Positions 35,001-48,790 of a DNA stretch of 64,000 nt are shown one piece after another (position 1 is the stretch's first letter; every line of letters starts with the position of its first letter). The notes under the pieces are model-generated. The model did no database searches. It saw only the letters and a list, made by a program, of their open reading frames with translations, and was not told the origin of the DNA. The DNA comes from Silurus meridionalis. Lineage: Eukaryota; Chordata; Actinopteri; Siluriformes; Siluridae. The stretch lies in assembly GCF_014805685.1 (NCBI RefSeq), contig NC_060886.1:30034862-30098861 (forward strand), written 5' to 3'. Made by a program: the position numbers and the translations under genes.

Positions 35001-36959
35001 TGAGGAATCTCCTGAAGAATAAAGTTGGGGTTGGTGAATAATGGAGTGGGGAATTGAGTTGAGAATGGGATGAGGAATAAGGTGGAGAACTGGTAAAAAA
35101 TTGAGTGAGCAGTGGAATGGAGAACAGAATGGAGGAGTGGGATGGACAATAGGTTGGAGATTGGAGTGGAGTGTGGAATAGCGTGAAGAATGGAGAAAAT
35201 AATAGTGAGAAATGGGGTGGAGAATGGAGTTAGACAATGGAAAGTGCAGTAGAGAATGAGGAATAGGTTGGAAATTGGAGTGGAGAGTGGAGTAAGGAAT
35301 GGAGTAAGAAATGAGATGGACAATGGAGTGGAGAATGTAGTGAGAAAATGAGCGAAAGCATTGGTGAAGAATGTGGTGAGGGATGTGGACTCCAGTGGAA
35401 TGGAGTAAAGAATGGAAATAGAAATGGGGGTGAGGAAGAAAGTGGCCATGAGCGGCATGTAGGTCTTCAGACATCCATGTGAAACAGAAATACCTGTAAT
35501 TGGGCCGGCATGCGTGACGAAATATCTAATAAAAGCTAGTTTGTGGTTTCTGTGAGAGCTCATGGTGTCTGGTTTGGTTCCAGTCTCCCTGTAGGTGCAG
35601 CTCAGAGGTCATTAATTTAAGCCTGAGACGTGTATCTGGAGGTTCGGAGTGCTGAGGGACAGCAGGATGTAGTAACGAGTCTGTAAAACTCGTCAACTCT
35701 GAATCTGAAGACTGACAGTCCCATTAAGCTGAGCTGATCTTCTGCCTGGGAGAAACAAGTCCCATTGTGTGACGTTAGAGGCCTGGACCTCTCCAGGAAC
35801 TCCGTCCCGGGTGCATCATCGTGTTCGCTAAGACATTGGTTTTTTTTTTCTTCTTCTTCACAGGAGCCGGCGCCGATGACCGAAGACGTCCTGGAGGAGC
35901 AGTCGGAGGTGCTGGCCAAGCTGGGCACGTCGGCCGAGGGAGCCCATCTCCGTGCCCGCATGCAGAGCGCCTGCCTGCTCTCGGACATGGAGTCCTTCAA
36001 GGTAACGACCCGGTAGAACATGTACCATCCATAATTCAGCCGAGTTAGGAACGTTTAGGTCTTATTATAGAATAAAAAAACGCCCAAAACACTTAATTTG
36101 TCCAAAACTTTTGTTCAACATTATGTATAGCGAGATGTATTGGGACACCTGACTTTACCAGCCATATGTAGCTCTTTAACAAACTGCATGCGGTGGAAGT
36201 TCACGGGAGACACAAAAACAGCTTTATGAAGATCTGCTTTCCATGGGATGGACTGGAAGATCTGCTGCTATAGATCTCTAAAAACCTATCGAACACTTTT
36301 AGAATGAATTCTTCTCACGCTGACCTGCACCCCCCAGGCCTACGTAGACTTTACTAACATGCTTGTGTATGAAGAAAAACCTCCAACATCTGGAACATCT
36401 TCCCAGAAAAGTGGAGGTTATTATAAGAGCAAATGTGGAACGAGACGTTCAAAAGGATCTTACGGCGTTTTTTGTTTTTTAGTTTTTTTGTGAGTTAAAG
36501 AATATTAATAAATAAAACAGTCCAAAATTAAATATCACAAGAAGAAAAAATCAATAAAAAGAAGGATTTTCGCAAACCAGCGCGTTCCCGAGCCGGTGCT
36601 GGTGTTCTCACTGCGGGCATAAACAAAGACCTTTAGATCTTATTTGCATTGCAGAAACGAGGATAAAATGCTGCAGCAGTATTGTCTTAGGTGAAAAAAA
36701 CAAGAAATATGAACACGCCTTATTTAAATAAATAAATAAATAAAAGCAAACCGTACACATGATTTTTTTTTCTTTCAGTGAGGCTCAATTGTAGGTTGTT
36801 AGCCAGCAGAATCTATAAATGGGAACATCTGGATTCTGGGCGTGACTGAGGGAACGTACCATCATGCCGGCTTACGTAATATTACACAGAAGCATACATT
36901 GTAGTGGGACAAGCCATATGTGGGACCATATATATATATATATGGTGTATATATATGGG

Positions 36960-37034
<75 letters not shown>

Positions 37035-40000
37035 TGCGGCTTAAACAACGTAGCGGCTAATTTATGGATTTTTCTGGGTTTTTCCCGGTTTCACAAGCAA
37101 AAAACTGAGCCCCATAACATTAGACCAATTAAATTGCAGAACGGGTTCAGGTGAACCAATGAAACTCTTTATATTAAATCAGATGCGCTCCCACTGAATC
37201 GGGCCGCACCACATCATAAATATGGATGATGTTCCTCTGACGTTTGACCTGCCGCTCACTCGGACTGTCTACAGGAAATGTGAATCATTCGTCACGCTGA
37301 AAACAACCGGGCATGAAAACACACTTCACCTGTGTTCTGAGCTGCACGGCATCGGGAGAAAAGCTTCACCGATGGTGATTTTTAAACGCACGACGATGCC
37401 AAAAGATAAACTCCCGAGAGAAATAGTTGTGAAAGGAAGGAGGAAGACAGTGAACAATGACTTTCTTGGTAGGCTACTGTTTAGATACAAGCCGTGTAAC
37501 AGACACTGTCTTTCATTAAAGCCTGTGTAAAGTTCATTAGTTTCAGTGTAGACTTATTTATGTTCAAAATAAAAATCTTTGTCAAATTCAGTGGGTGCGG
37601 CTTATATTTGGGTGCGTTTAATAGTCCGGAAATTACGGTAAATAAATGTGTAAGAGCCGAAATTAAAACCTTTGCGCGACACACGTTTATTCACGACGTC
37701 CCTTTCTTTACTCTGATATTAAATAATTATAATAATAAACTCCACCGAACTTTAATTAGACTCACTAAATATGTGTTTTACTGCACCAAGTCTTAAATCA
37801 GGCACCGAAATCCGCCCTGGCGCACACATTAAAACCGTCCGTGTGGAAACACAGCAAAAGTTCCATCGATTTACGCCGTTTTAAACACTTAGATTTTAGG
37901 AATATTTAGTCTTCATGGTCTGTGTTGAGTTTGGTTTGACGAGTAATAAACACAAGTTTGAATAAAGCACCATATTTGTCCATGTTGATTCGAGTATTAA
38001 ACACTTTGATATTGATATAAAAGTTTAAAAAAACCTTTGATATTGATATTTGCAGCAGTCCAGATTTAAAGTGTGGTAAAGTTCACAGACCAATCTTCAT
38101 AAAGTCTGGTGAAACATCTCACCAGAAGAATGGAGGAAATGTGGATGTGAGCATGAGTTGACCTGGAAGATCTTCAGTGGGATGCACTGGAACACTGATT
38201 GCACCCCAGGCCTCCTCATCTCACCTCCATCAGGATTTTACTAATGCACTTGTAGCTGTATAACCTCGAAGTCTCCACAACATCTTCCCAGAAGAGTGGA
38301 GGTTAATTATAAAGGGTAAAATACGAACTTGATTAGGAATGCAAAATCCACTCGGGTGTCCACAAACTTTAGCACCTATATGTGTAAGAACATCTTGCTC
38401 TGCGTTTCTTTGTCTTGAAGGAACATCTCCAGCGTTCACAAGGTCGATCTCACCTCTCTGTGTGAACGAACCTTGTAGCTTGGCAACAGACCCACAGGCT
38501 CGTCTCAGTCTCCGAGTGAACGTTCTTCTTTTTCAGACCGAGGTCACGTTAACTCTTTCCGAACGAGCATTTCTTTCTCCGTGACCATCTCAGAGATCCA
38601 AACACACACACACGAGTGGATAAATGTACATACCGCTTTTGTGTGCTTAATTTAATCGTGTGTGATATCTCTGTCACCGCCGAGGATTCGGCTAATTAGC
38701 AAAGCGCGAACGTTCGAATTGGATCAGGGAGTTGGCGTAATGAATTAGCGCGCGGGATGCTGAGGTGATTCGAGGTAAGACATTAAGCTGATTAAGCTAC
38801 ATTACGCAAAGTGTGGGTTTTTTTTTTTTTTTCTGCGTCTTTTTCATTCCTGCAATAAAAAAATCTGTCGCAAAAATATTCACCAGGCACCAGGAAAAAA
38901 AAACAACTCGCGGGATAATTTTTTTTTTTTTTTTTTTTTTTTCGCTCAAGCGTTTTTATCGTCTCGTCGCTCCGAAGGCCCGAGTCGAGTCGGAATGCCG
39001 CCGCGAGAGAACATCGTTCCACATCTCGACACTGACGCGATTGTAAAAGGCCGAGATCAAACATCCGTGTTTTCTCGTCCTGCATCGGGTCTCGATCTCC
39101 GGAGTTCGTCATCTTTCTAAAATAAAAGGAATTCAACGTTGGCGCTTGTAAAAGCTCAGAGCTCGAGGTTTCCTCCCAACCCCAATGCAGGACACCTATT
39201 CATCTTCGTAAGCGCCTTATCCCACCCGCTACATCCTCGCATGTCGGATAACGCGGATTTATCCCACAATGCTTTTCTCCGCCGTCCCGGGAGATGAAAA
39301 GAAATTAAAACATTTCGGAAAGAACAAGAGAAAAGCGTTGGAAGCCCGGCGACGAGTGCGGCCTCGTTTCCTCGTTTCCCCATATTGTGTCATATCTCAA
39401 ATTTGGCGGAAAATTTGTATAGGAATTTCAACTGAAGAATTTTGGAAATTTACCAGTAATTTATGGGAATTAATTCCAAATGTGGGGAGACGTGTATAAT
39501 CCGTGTCGTATACCAACATAAATGTAAACAAACTGATACAGATTTTTTTTTCAAATGACGTTTTTTGATTTAATTGTTAGCGCAAGTTTGTTGCACAGTC
39601 ACGTTTTACGTGTACACGCGTGTAATATTTATAGCATTTACGTAAATACTCGCCAAGATAGACAACATTTTAGGTGCAGAATTGAAGGTGTAACGTTACG
39701 GAGGAATGCGCGGTGCCCGTAGGGGGCGTGGCCTCAGTAGCCCTGCGCTAAGTGTGTCAGGTGCATGTGATTTTGATGAAATGTTTGAAAGACCAAATGC
39801 GTTTGTGTTCCCTGTTTCTTTTCGGCTCACCTGCAATTTTGTAAATTCCCGCTTTTGTTCTCGTTAATTCCCATGCAGGTTTCCACAGAATTTTTGCAGT
39901 TCTAATCATATCAACCTCCAGGGGGCGTTAAGCTGACGAGGAAACGGCACCAATCTTTTCTACCCTCCCGTCCTACAAAATGCTCTAATTTCCCCCAATG

Positions 40001-42704
40001 TTTTTTTCTTTCTCCTCCCCCCCCCCGTTATACTGAACTCTCTGAGGCTGCTGAGGACGACTGCTGCGAGCTCGGCGATTGCACTAAATGGCCCCCTTAG
40101 CTGAGGACGGCCTCTAAATTTAGCCACAGCGCCGCTTTTAATTGTGCTTAGCCAAGCATAATTTGGCATTTTGGCTTTAATTGCTGTCTCCCTCCGGCTG
40201 GAGAAGGGAGACTCATGGATATGATGAATGGGACGACTGAACAAATGACAGCGCTTTGAACACCCCCTCCCCCCAACCCCCCTCTATCCTCCACCCTCCC
40301 CGAGAGCTCTTCACACCATCAGTGTGTTCCTCAGTCACTCGGGGGCTCTGTGATACAGAACAGGGTGCGACACACATCTGTTATGTTACCTGGATATGGC
40401 CTTGCAAAAGTATTGGTACAGCTCTGTGCTTGGTTTTTCTTTTTGATTGAACTTGGAGACCTGAGCCAGCTTCATGGAGATCTGCTTTTCATGGGGTTGG
40501 AATAATAGATCTCCTGCTATAAAGCTCAACCTGCTCAAATACATAAATACCTGACTTTACTCCACAAAATCCAGTGGGTCTTTCCCCCAGAAGGGTGAAT
40601 GCTCTACATGGGTTGGAGCGGAGGATCTCCCGATTTAAAGCTCAGACCTTAACACCATTAGACTAAATTCTCCTGTCCTTAATTACGTCAGACTATGTGG
40701 AAGGTTGTAGCTTAGTGGTTAAGGCATTACATTTTGGGTCGGAAGGTCATAAGGTGAAATTTCAGCACCACCAAACTTCTGGGCCCTTAAATAAGGCCCT
40801 GAACTTTAAATTGCTGGATAAGGTCCTCCCGAGTCCGGGAATCATCCTGCGATGGAACAATCCTTGTAGAAATCTTCTTCCTCCTTTCTCTTTCTCCGTT
40901 CTCGTCTGGTTCCCTCGAGTCTTGGCAGCGCCTCGTTTCTGTAAAACTCGGATCATTATGTCTGGTTGCTCCGTCTCCCGGTAATTATCGAACGCGCAGG
41001 ACTTCCGCAGACGGGCGGAAAAGGTCACGGCGAAAAAGAAAGTTCGCCGCTGGAATTTGTCAGCCGGCTCATTTACAAAGGCAGCGACTTGACGAGGCAG
41101 CGCGCTCGCGGCTTCATCGCCGGGGGAACGTTCACGCGCCGATCTCTCTCTTCACCAATAAAGGAGTAAAATAGATTTATATATGAAAAGATCATATAAA
41201 AGATGACTTTTATTTTACGTCTATTCCTCCTGTTTGGGTTCAGGTTTACAGGATGCCGCCGTGTCTCAATCCGGGTGGGATCGAAGGATCAGAGGCTTTT
41301 TATGAACGAAGCATTGATTCCGTTTAACGGCACGATAAAGGGATAAACGATAGCGCCGATCGCGTCTGTGATTCATGAGTGGATCCACAATGTGATTCAC
41401 AGGGAGATCTTTCAACCGCTTCCTTTGTGATCGAATGTAATTTGGAGGAGTTGATCCCAATAGGCTTGAAGTTCTAGAGCAGGAGATCTTCCACTCCAAC
41501 CCATGTAGAGCAGATCTTCATGGAGCTGGCTTTGGTACAAATGCATCTATATGTTCATCCATCCATCAACACCTTCCGTTTGAGGATGCTCCACAGATGC
41601 TCAATAGGGTTCAGGTCTGGAGACATACTGATGGCCATTCCATCACCTTCACTTCAGAGCAGTTGTCATCTAGGCGGTGTGTTTGAGGTCGTTATTATGT
41701 TGGAAATCTGCCGTTCGCCCAGTTTCTTGAAGGGAGGGCGTCATGTTCTGCTTCAGAAGGTTGGAATCCATGTTTTCCTCAATGAACCGCAGCTCCCCAG
41801 TACCAGCAGCACTCATGCAACCCCAGACCATGATGCTGCCACCACCATGCTTCACTGTAGGCACGGTTTTCTTGTTTCTCCTCACCAGGGTGTAGCCACA
41901 CATTCTGGACATCATCTGAGCCAAACAGGTTTATCTCACGTGCAGCTGTTATCACAGGGTGTACTCACTTTTGTTCCCATAGTATTGCTCCTTAAGAACA
42001 TATAATATATCTATCTATTTATTTCTATTTCTAAGCATCTATCCATCCATCCATCCATTATGAGAAAAAGGGTGTGTGTAGTGTGTAGTAACTTAGTAAT
42101 AATAGAGACTGGGTTTGGGGTGTGAATACTTTTGCAAAGCGTCCCGAAATAATCCACTGTCCAAGTCAGAACATCAAAAGAGTTTGCACAAGTTATTTTT
42201 ATGTATATGTATGAATATTTTCTCTGTGTGTGTGTGTTTGCGAAACTCCCTCAGGGGGCCAATCCCGGCTGTTCCCTGGAGGATTTTGTGCGCTGGTACT
42301 CGCCAAGAGACTACGTGGAGGAGGAAGTGAGCGATGAAGCGGGCAGGACGCTGGTTCAGGGATCGCTGAGTGCCAGGATGAAGATCCCGGGCAACATGTG
42401 GGTGGAAGCATGGGAGAGCGCCAAGGCCACGCCAGCACGCAGGCAGAGGCGGCTGTTCGACGAAACTAAAGAGGCCGAGAGGGTGCGTATCTTCAGCGCG
42501 GCCCATAAGTTCTGCATTATATTGTGCGTCTCATCATATTAAGATGAATATGAAATCTGAAATTCGCAGTATTGCGGAAGACGTTTATTCGACAGACTGT
42601 GGTGCGAGTGTACATCTGGAGCAGCCGAACAGCTTTTATCTCTTTAAAATGTGTATATAAAGCAGTCCTGCACCATCCCTATTTCTTTCAGGGACTGTGT
42701 TTAC

Positions 42705-42736
<32 letters not shown>

Positions 42737-45700
42737 AAGGGAATCTGGCTAATTGTTATCGCTTTCTCAAATCCTGCAAACTGCTCCTTCAGACTCAAGG
42801 ACTCTTTGAAGTCCTGTCCCATCTGCATGCCACCTGCACGATGAAAAAAGAAAAAAAAAAAAGGAAAAGAAATCCGTACCCGCTTGCTGCAGTGATCAAA
42901 TGCAGGCTCGAGCGAATGTCCCGAGCGAATGCGAGCCTGCGAAGTGGGTCAGGACGCGGAAAAAAAAAAAAAAGAGGAAGCGTGGGCAAGGTGTCCTTTC
43001 CCACGCGCCAAGTTGAAGGCGAGTTCAGGAGAACTGCTGCCAGCGTGAAGGTCGTCGTCGCCGCGTGTCCTTCAGCGAGCTCTTTTGGGGAAAGTCGAGG
43101 GTTTGAATTCGTTTACGGATTTAATTTCGCCTGTGACGCTTTCCGTGGCGGTCTGGAGTTGCCTCCAGCGGGTCACCGTGACACTTGTATTTTATTATTA
43201 TATATATTTTTAGACATATAGGTGATTAAATGGGGATGGGAACACCTCCAAGACCATGCAGAACGGATTAAAGTCAACAATACGATACATTAAAGATACA
43301 TACCGGTGCGATAAGATTCACCACTAACGCGGTTCCGATCCGATTTGGAAAAAAAAATAGGACACGGTAGACTTTTATTTCTTCACTTCGGCCAGACAGC
43401 AAATCATCAAACTCAAAAAAACAGACGTTCTTTTCCTGTTGTGTCTCCATTAAGACGCAGCTCTACCTCTGCCATGTTAATCTGTATTCCATGTGACTCC
43501 CAGGACGCGCCTCGGTCTCCGTAGAGACGAAGAGAAATCAATCTACATATCAAACATTGCTCACAAATGATCGGTCGCTTTCCAAATAATGAAATTAGAG
43601 CACGTTACTGCTAATTATATAGAAATATTAAAATGTTTTATTGTCACGAATACAAATGGCGACTTGGTGCCTATATATATATAACGTTTAAAATGTGTGT
43701 GTTGATCTGTGAGCTGTGTAGGTGCTGCAGTATCTGGCAGTACAGAAACCCTCTGACCTCACGCGACACCTGCTGCCCTGCATCGTCCATGCAGCTCTCC
43801 TCAAAGTGAAGGAGGAAGGTGAGTGCGCTCAAGGTGACTCCCGTGAAGTGTTTGCGAGTCCCTCATCGTATACATGTCAGAGGGAGCTGGCGACGTTTCA
43901 AATAGTCACCTTGTTTCTCTTTCAAACACACACACACACACAGAGGCGGTCGAGGACGTCGGCACGGTGCGTAAAATCATCCCGCAGGTCAGCTCTCACG
44001 CCAGCAAGCTGCTCCGTCATCCCAATCCCGATCTGAAGAAACTGGAGGTGAGGCGTAATAACGAGTCAGCGTTTTTTTTTTTTTTAAAATAGAGAACACA
44101 CACACACACAATTCGAATACCAGAGCTAATCTTTGGAATCTTTCTTCGCAGGATGTTATTAACCAGATCACAATGCTGGAGGCCACGGTCGCCCGGGCGC
44201 GCTCTCTCAGAGCCAAGTTCAGCCTCGGGAAAGCAGAGCGAGGAGAGGACACCGAGGAACTCGAGCTGTACGTATTCTTATTTCTTATATTTTTGGTTCG
44301 TGTGTGAGAGATAATCCACGGCTAGGTGAGCGAGAAGCGAATCGGAAGCTCGTGCTCCGCTGCTGGACCCTTAGCGCGAGGCCCTTAGCCCCTGATAGCT
44401 GTGTAACTGAAATAACTCTGTATAAGGACTGTCGCGTATCTCGCGGTTTTCTACCTTCCAGCCAATCAGAATCCACCATTCACACAGTAATTCTGTACAT
44501 TGTACACACTTCTCAATATTGAAGCAAATATAAAAAAAAAATAGTAGGTTTTTATATATTAGGGTAAAACATGAAGATTTGGCAACCCCGTACTTCCTAT
44601 TAGTTGCTTTATTTCCTACGAAACGCGTTTGTAGATAACGAGGATGAGGCAGCGTGAATCCTGCCCCGGTGGACTCTAACGTGTAGTTTATTGAGTTTAT
44701 TAAAAGCATTATATATATATATTTTTTACACAAACCATTTATTTATTTATTTTTTATTTATCGAGCTGATGTTCCATTGATCTCCTTCTGAAATCTAGAG
44801 GTCTGTTGAGCTTCATTGATTTATAGTAAACTTTAAGCAGCTCTATTCATGAAGGTCTATTGGGGCAGGATTGATGCTGCCTCAACTGTGAAGAACATAG
44901 TTCGCAGTAAAACAGTCCAAAAAGCGTAAGTGTAATCAGTGAGTCTGTGATGAACAGAACCGGTTCTGTTCTGGGGTGTGAGTATAGGATTCTAGAGTGG
45001 ATCAGGTCTGTCAGCAGTGTTGTGTGCACCACGTTGACCTTGTTTGCTGTAGAAAGGCAAACAGGGTCTTGTCTAATCCTCGTGTGCCGTTTGCAGAGGT
45101 TTCGTGTGTTGTGGGATTTTGGGAGCTTTGCGGAAACCTGGCAACCCGTTTTAATGAAAGGTGCAGCTATATGATTTGTATTGGTTTTTTTTTCTCTTCT
45201 CACAATGGACAGAAGAGAATGGATTACGAGTATAAATTGTAAATTATTCCCAATAAGTTTATCCAGGAAAACTTTCCCTAGACTTCATGAGGAAGGAAGG
45301 ATGATACAGAATGTCCATTCGTTCTAGTTAGAAGACTCTGTGTATGTTGGTGACCTTTTTGTTATGGTTTAAAAAAAAAAAAAAACTAAAGCTTGTAGCA
45401 CATCATGGTGTTTTATTTTCTTTTCTTAGCTGCAGCTACATTTTTGAGTCAAAATAACAGCGATCAACAGATTACTCCAGAGTCCTGGAACCACAATATC
45501 TCCTTCCGAAGAGCAATTTTGTTTCAAAACCCCCGGCAAAAGCTACCAGATAAAACTTCTTTAATAGATCCCTGTAGTCGAGCGGAATCCCTTTAATAGA
45601 TCGGGGCGAGCAGGTGCTGGAAGGATAGAGATCATTATCGATGCCCAGGTCTGCGTCTCAGAGTGTCAGCGCCATGCGTGTTTGTTCTGCACGAAGCAAG

Positions 45701-46015
45701 ACCCAAAATAGATCTGGCTTAGATGTGTAGGAGGAGGCGACGCGGCCGGTGACCTGCCCGGAGCCTTGAAGTCTGGAGAAAGAGCGGCACGTGGTTTTGA
45801 CGGGTTCAGCCCGGGTCATGTCACACGAAAGGCTCTCGGGCCTCGTTAGATCCCAGGGGCCAGGGGGTTGGTGGACAGGAGAAGCTCAGCCTGCTCATTA
45901 AGGAGAACCTTACAGCTCCCTGGGAGGATGTCGGAGAGAGCGAGTTAGGATGTATGATCTATAGGAGAGGAATTTTAAACGCTTCAGAATGTGATGTGTT
46001 TAAAAAAATTATTAC

Positions 46016-46055
<40 letters not shown>

Positions 46056-48240
46056 TTTATAATTTATTTATTATATATATATATCTCAAAATATAAATAA
46101 ATAAAAACACACCAGGCACAATTTCTCTTGAGCTACAGAAGATCTCTTTCCAGCCCAAGTGCAGTTCTAAAGTATATTGTTTTTAATCCAACTACATCTC
46201 AGTTCATCTCCAGTCACCTCGATCTCAGTCTCGCTCGGATTTCTCGACACCTGTGTGTTCACCATGTAGAAAAATGACGTTTCCTGTTTCTTCTTGAATG
46301 TTTCTTTACTCCGTCTCAGGTTCGTGAGCTCTCTGTTAGAGGAGCCGGAGGTGGGCGTGACCGGAGCGGGGCGGGGCCCGGCAGGCACTATCATCCATAA
46401 ACTGTTCGTCAACGCACAGCGGGTAAACATTTATCTCATACACACACACACACACACACACACACTGTCTCTAGAGAACGTTTTCCAGAGTCCTGGATTC
46501 GCATGAGACCGTTGCAGCCTCCGGGTCGAGGAAAAAAAAAACCTCTAGCAGAGGTTTATTGATTAGCCGTCTGTAAGGGGCGGAGCTTAATCAGCATGAC
46601 AGCCTTCTAATGCTACTGATTTGCACCTCGATTCAAGCCGATTGCCTGTTTCTCTTGCAGATTTTCTTTGCGTTCTGTTGCTTGTGTGAAAAAAATAAGA
46701 AAGTCACACACACTATACGGTCAAAAGTTTGTGTACCCCTGAGTATAAGACGGATTTAGTGGAGATTTGTGTAGGAGGTCACTGTAGGAGGATGTGTGGA
46801 GGCCTGGGGTGCATTCAGCATTCACATGCATCCCAAAGGTGTCCAGTAGGGTTGAGATCAGAGCCCAAATCATATCTTCATCTCATGCTGGAACAGGGTT
46901 GGGTCTCATAGTTCAAGTGGAGGGAAAAAAACCACAAGCGGGTGGAAACTTTTGGCATCAGTTTGTAGCTCACAAATAGCATATAGTAACCGATTCTCAA
47001 AAACTACAGTCGGAGAGCGAAGAAAAGAACGAATCGTGCTCTCGCTGTTTTTAGCTGTTCGTCTTAATGAACTAAATGAATGAAATGAAGCTGATATCTG
47101 GGTTTCATTCCGAGCGCTTTAATGCGACACACAGGAGATTTAACACGCTGGACGAGCTGCTCGGTTAAAAACAGAAAAAAAAAAGAAAGGAAAAACACCC
47201 ACCCACTCTTTTTTTTTATTAAATTCTTTGTTTAAATATTGTTGTTTTTTTCCGCAAAATAAATACGGAGGGTTTGATTGTTTTTAAGATGAGACCTCCG
47301 AGATAATAGCTTTTGTTCCTTCCTTTCTTTCTTTTTTGTTTCTTTCTTTCTCAAGGGACAGAGTATAAATACGTTCGCCGTGTTCGATACGCTGGATCAG
47401 AGGAATTAATGCTCCTGATTGAATCAAAAGATCTATTAGAACCTTCACCTTTATAAAAAAATGTCTTTGAACTTTTGGTCAAAAGTATTGGGACACTTTT
47501 TTTTTTTTCCTCTTCAAAGTTGAAAGCATGACGATTTCCCCGCACACACAAAAACCTTTGGGATGAATTGGAACGCTGGTATCCTCACCTCAACCTGCAT
47601 CAGAGGAATGGGAACACAAATCTAGTGTAACATCTTCCCAGAAAAATGGAGGTTGTCCACAAACTTTTGACTACATACTAAAATACTCGGGATTCTCAGC
47701 TTGAGCATCTGTTCAGGGTTCACATATTTCTTTCGACTTTTTCAGAAGAATTCATACCACTTCAAGAAATGAAATACATCAGAACGAGCTCTCAGGAGTC
47801 GTGAAACTTCTACAGGCAGGTTTTGAAGCGTTTTTTATAGACGCTCCAATCCACAAATTCAGCACTTGCTTGTGAGGTTATTTTGTATTAATGTTAAATT
47901 GTGGCACTTTAATAAGCATGGATGCTTGAAAGATGACAAAAGAAAAAAAAATCCGTAAATGTTTTTTTTTTTTAATAACGTGACGCCGAAGCGGTGCCGT
48001 TTATCAGATTAGAGGAGTTTATCAAAGATCTAACATCGAAGATCTAACGGCTGCAAACTCTCGACGGCGTTTGCTCTTCGAGTTTGGATCCTCGAGGAAA
48101 ATCGGCCTACGAAGATTGCCAGCGTCAAAAAAAAACCCCAAAAACAACGTAAAGTGTGACGCGTAAAACAACACGTCTATTTTTATTTTATTTTTTCTTC
48201 AAGTAAGAACTCTCTGAAATCAAGTTTGTTTGGGCAAACA

Positions 48241-48319
<79 letters not shown>

Positions 48320-48721
48320 TCTCTCTTTTCTCTCAATCAGTCTTTTCTTATCCTTTCACTTTTTTTTCGTTCTCCTCTTTTCTCTCTCTCTCTCTTCTCT
48401 TTCCTCCGTCTGGAAGATGTATGTGTGAGTGTTAAATTATACCCTGTGTGTTGCCAAGCTGGAAATAGAAAGGCAATAATTATCCCAAGCATCCTCATGT
48501 AAATCATGTGAAATCAGGGGATTCAAATGAGGTGAGCTTTCTTGGAAAAGAAAGCGAGATAAACAGAGGAGGAGGGGGGATTGGGTGGGTTGCAGGGAGG
48601 AAAAAGAAAGGGGGAGGAGGAGGAGTGTAGCCAGAAGAGAAGAACAAAAGGGAAGAGGCGGAGAGAGAGATGTTGGACGGGTTTAAAGACAAGCCGACAG
48701 GAATGACACGGAGCTGCATGC

Positions 48722-48790
<69 letters not shown>

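Noticed and set aside
34464..35563. Minus-strand frames of 336 and 243 codons
   Set aside because: Generated by the GAATGG-type minisatellite; composition is H/S/F/P/L only and the left part is a Tc1 fragment.
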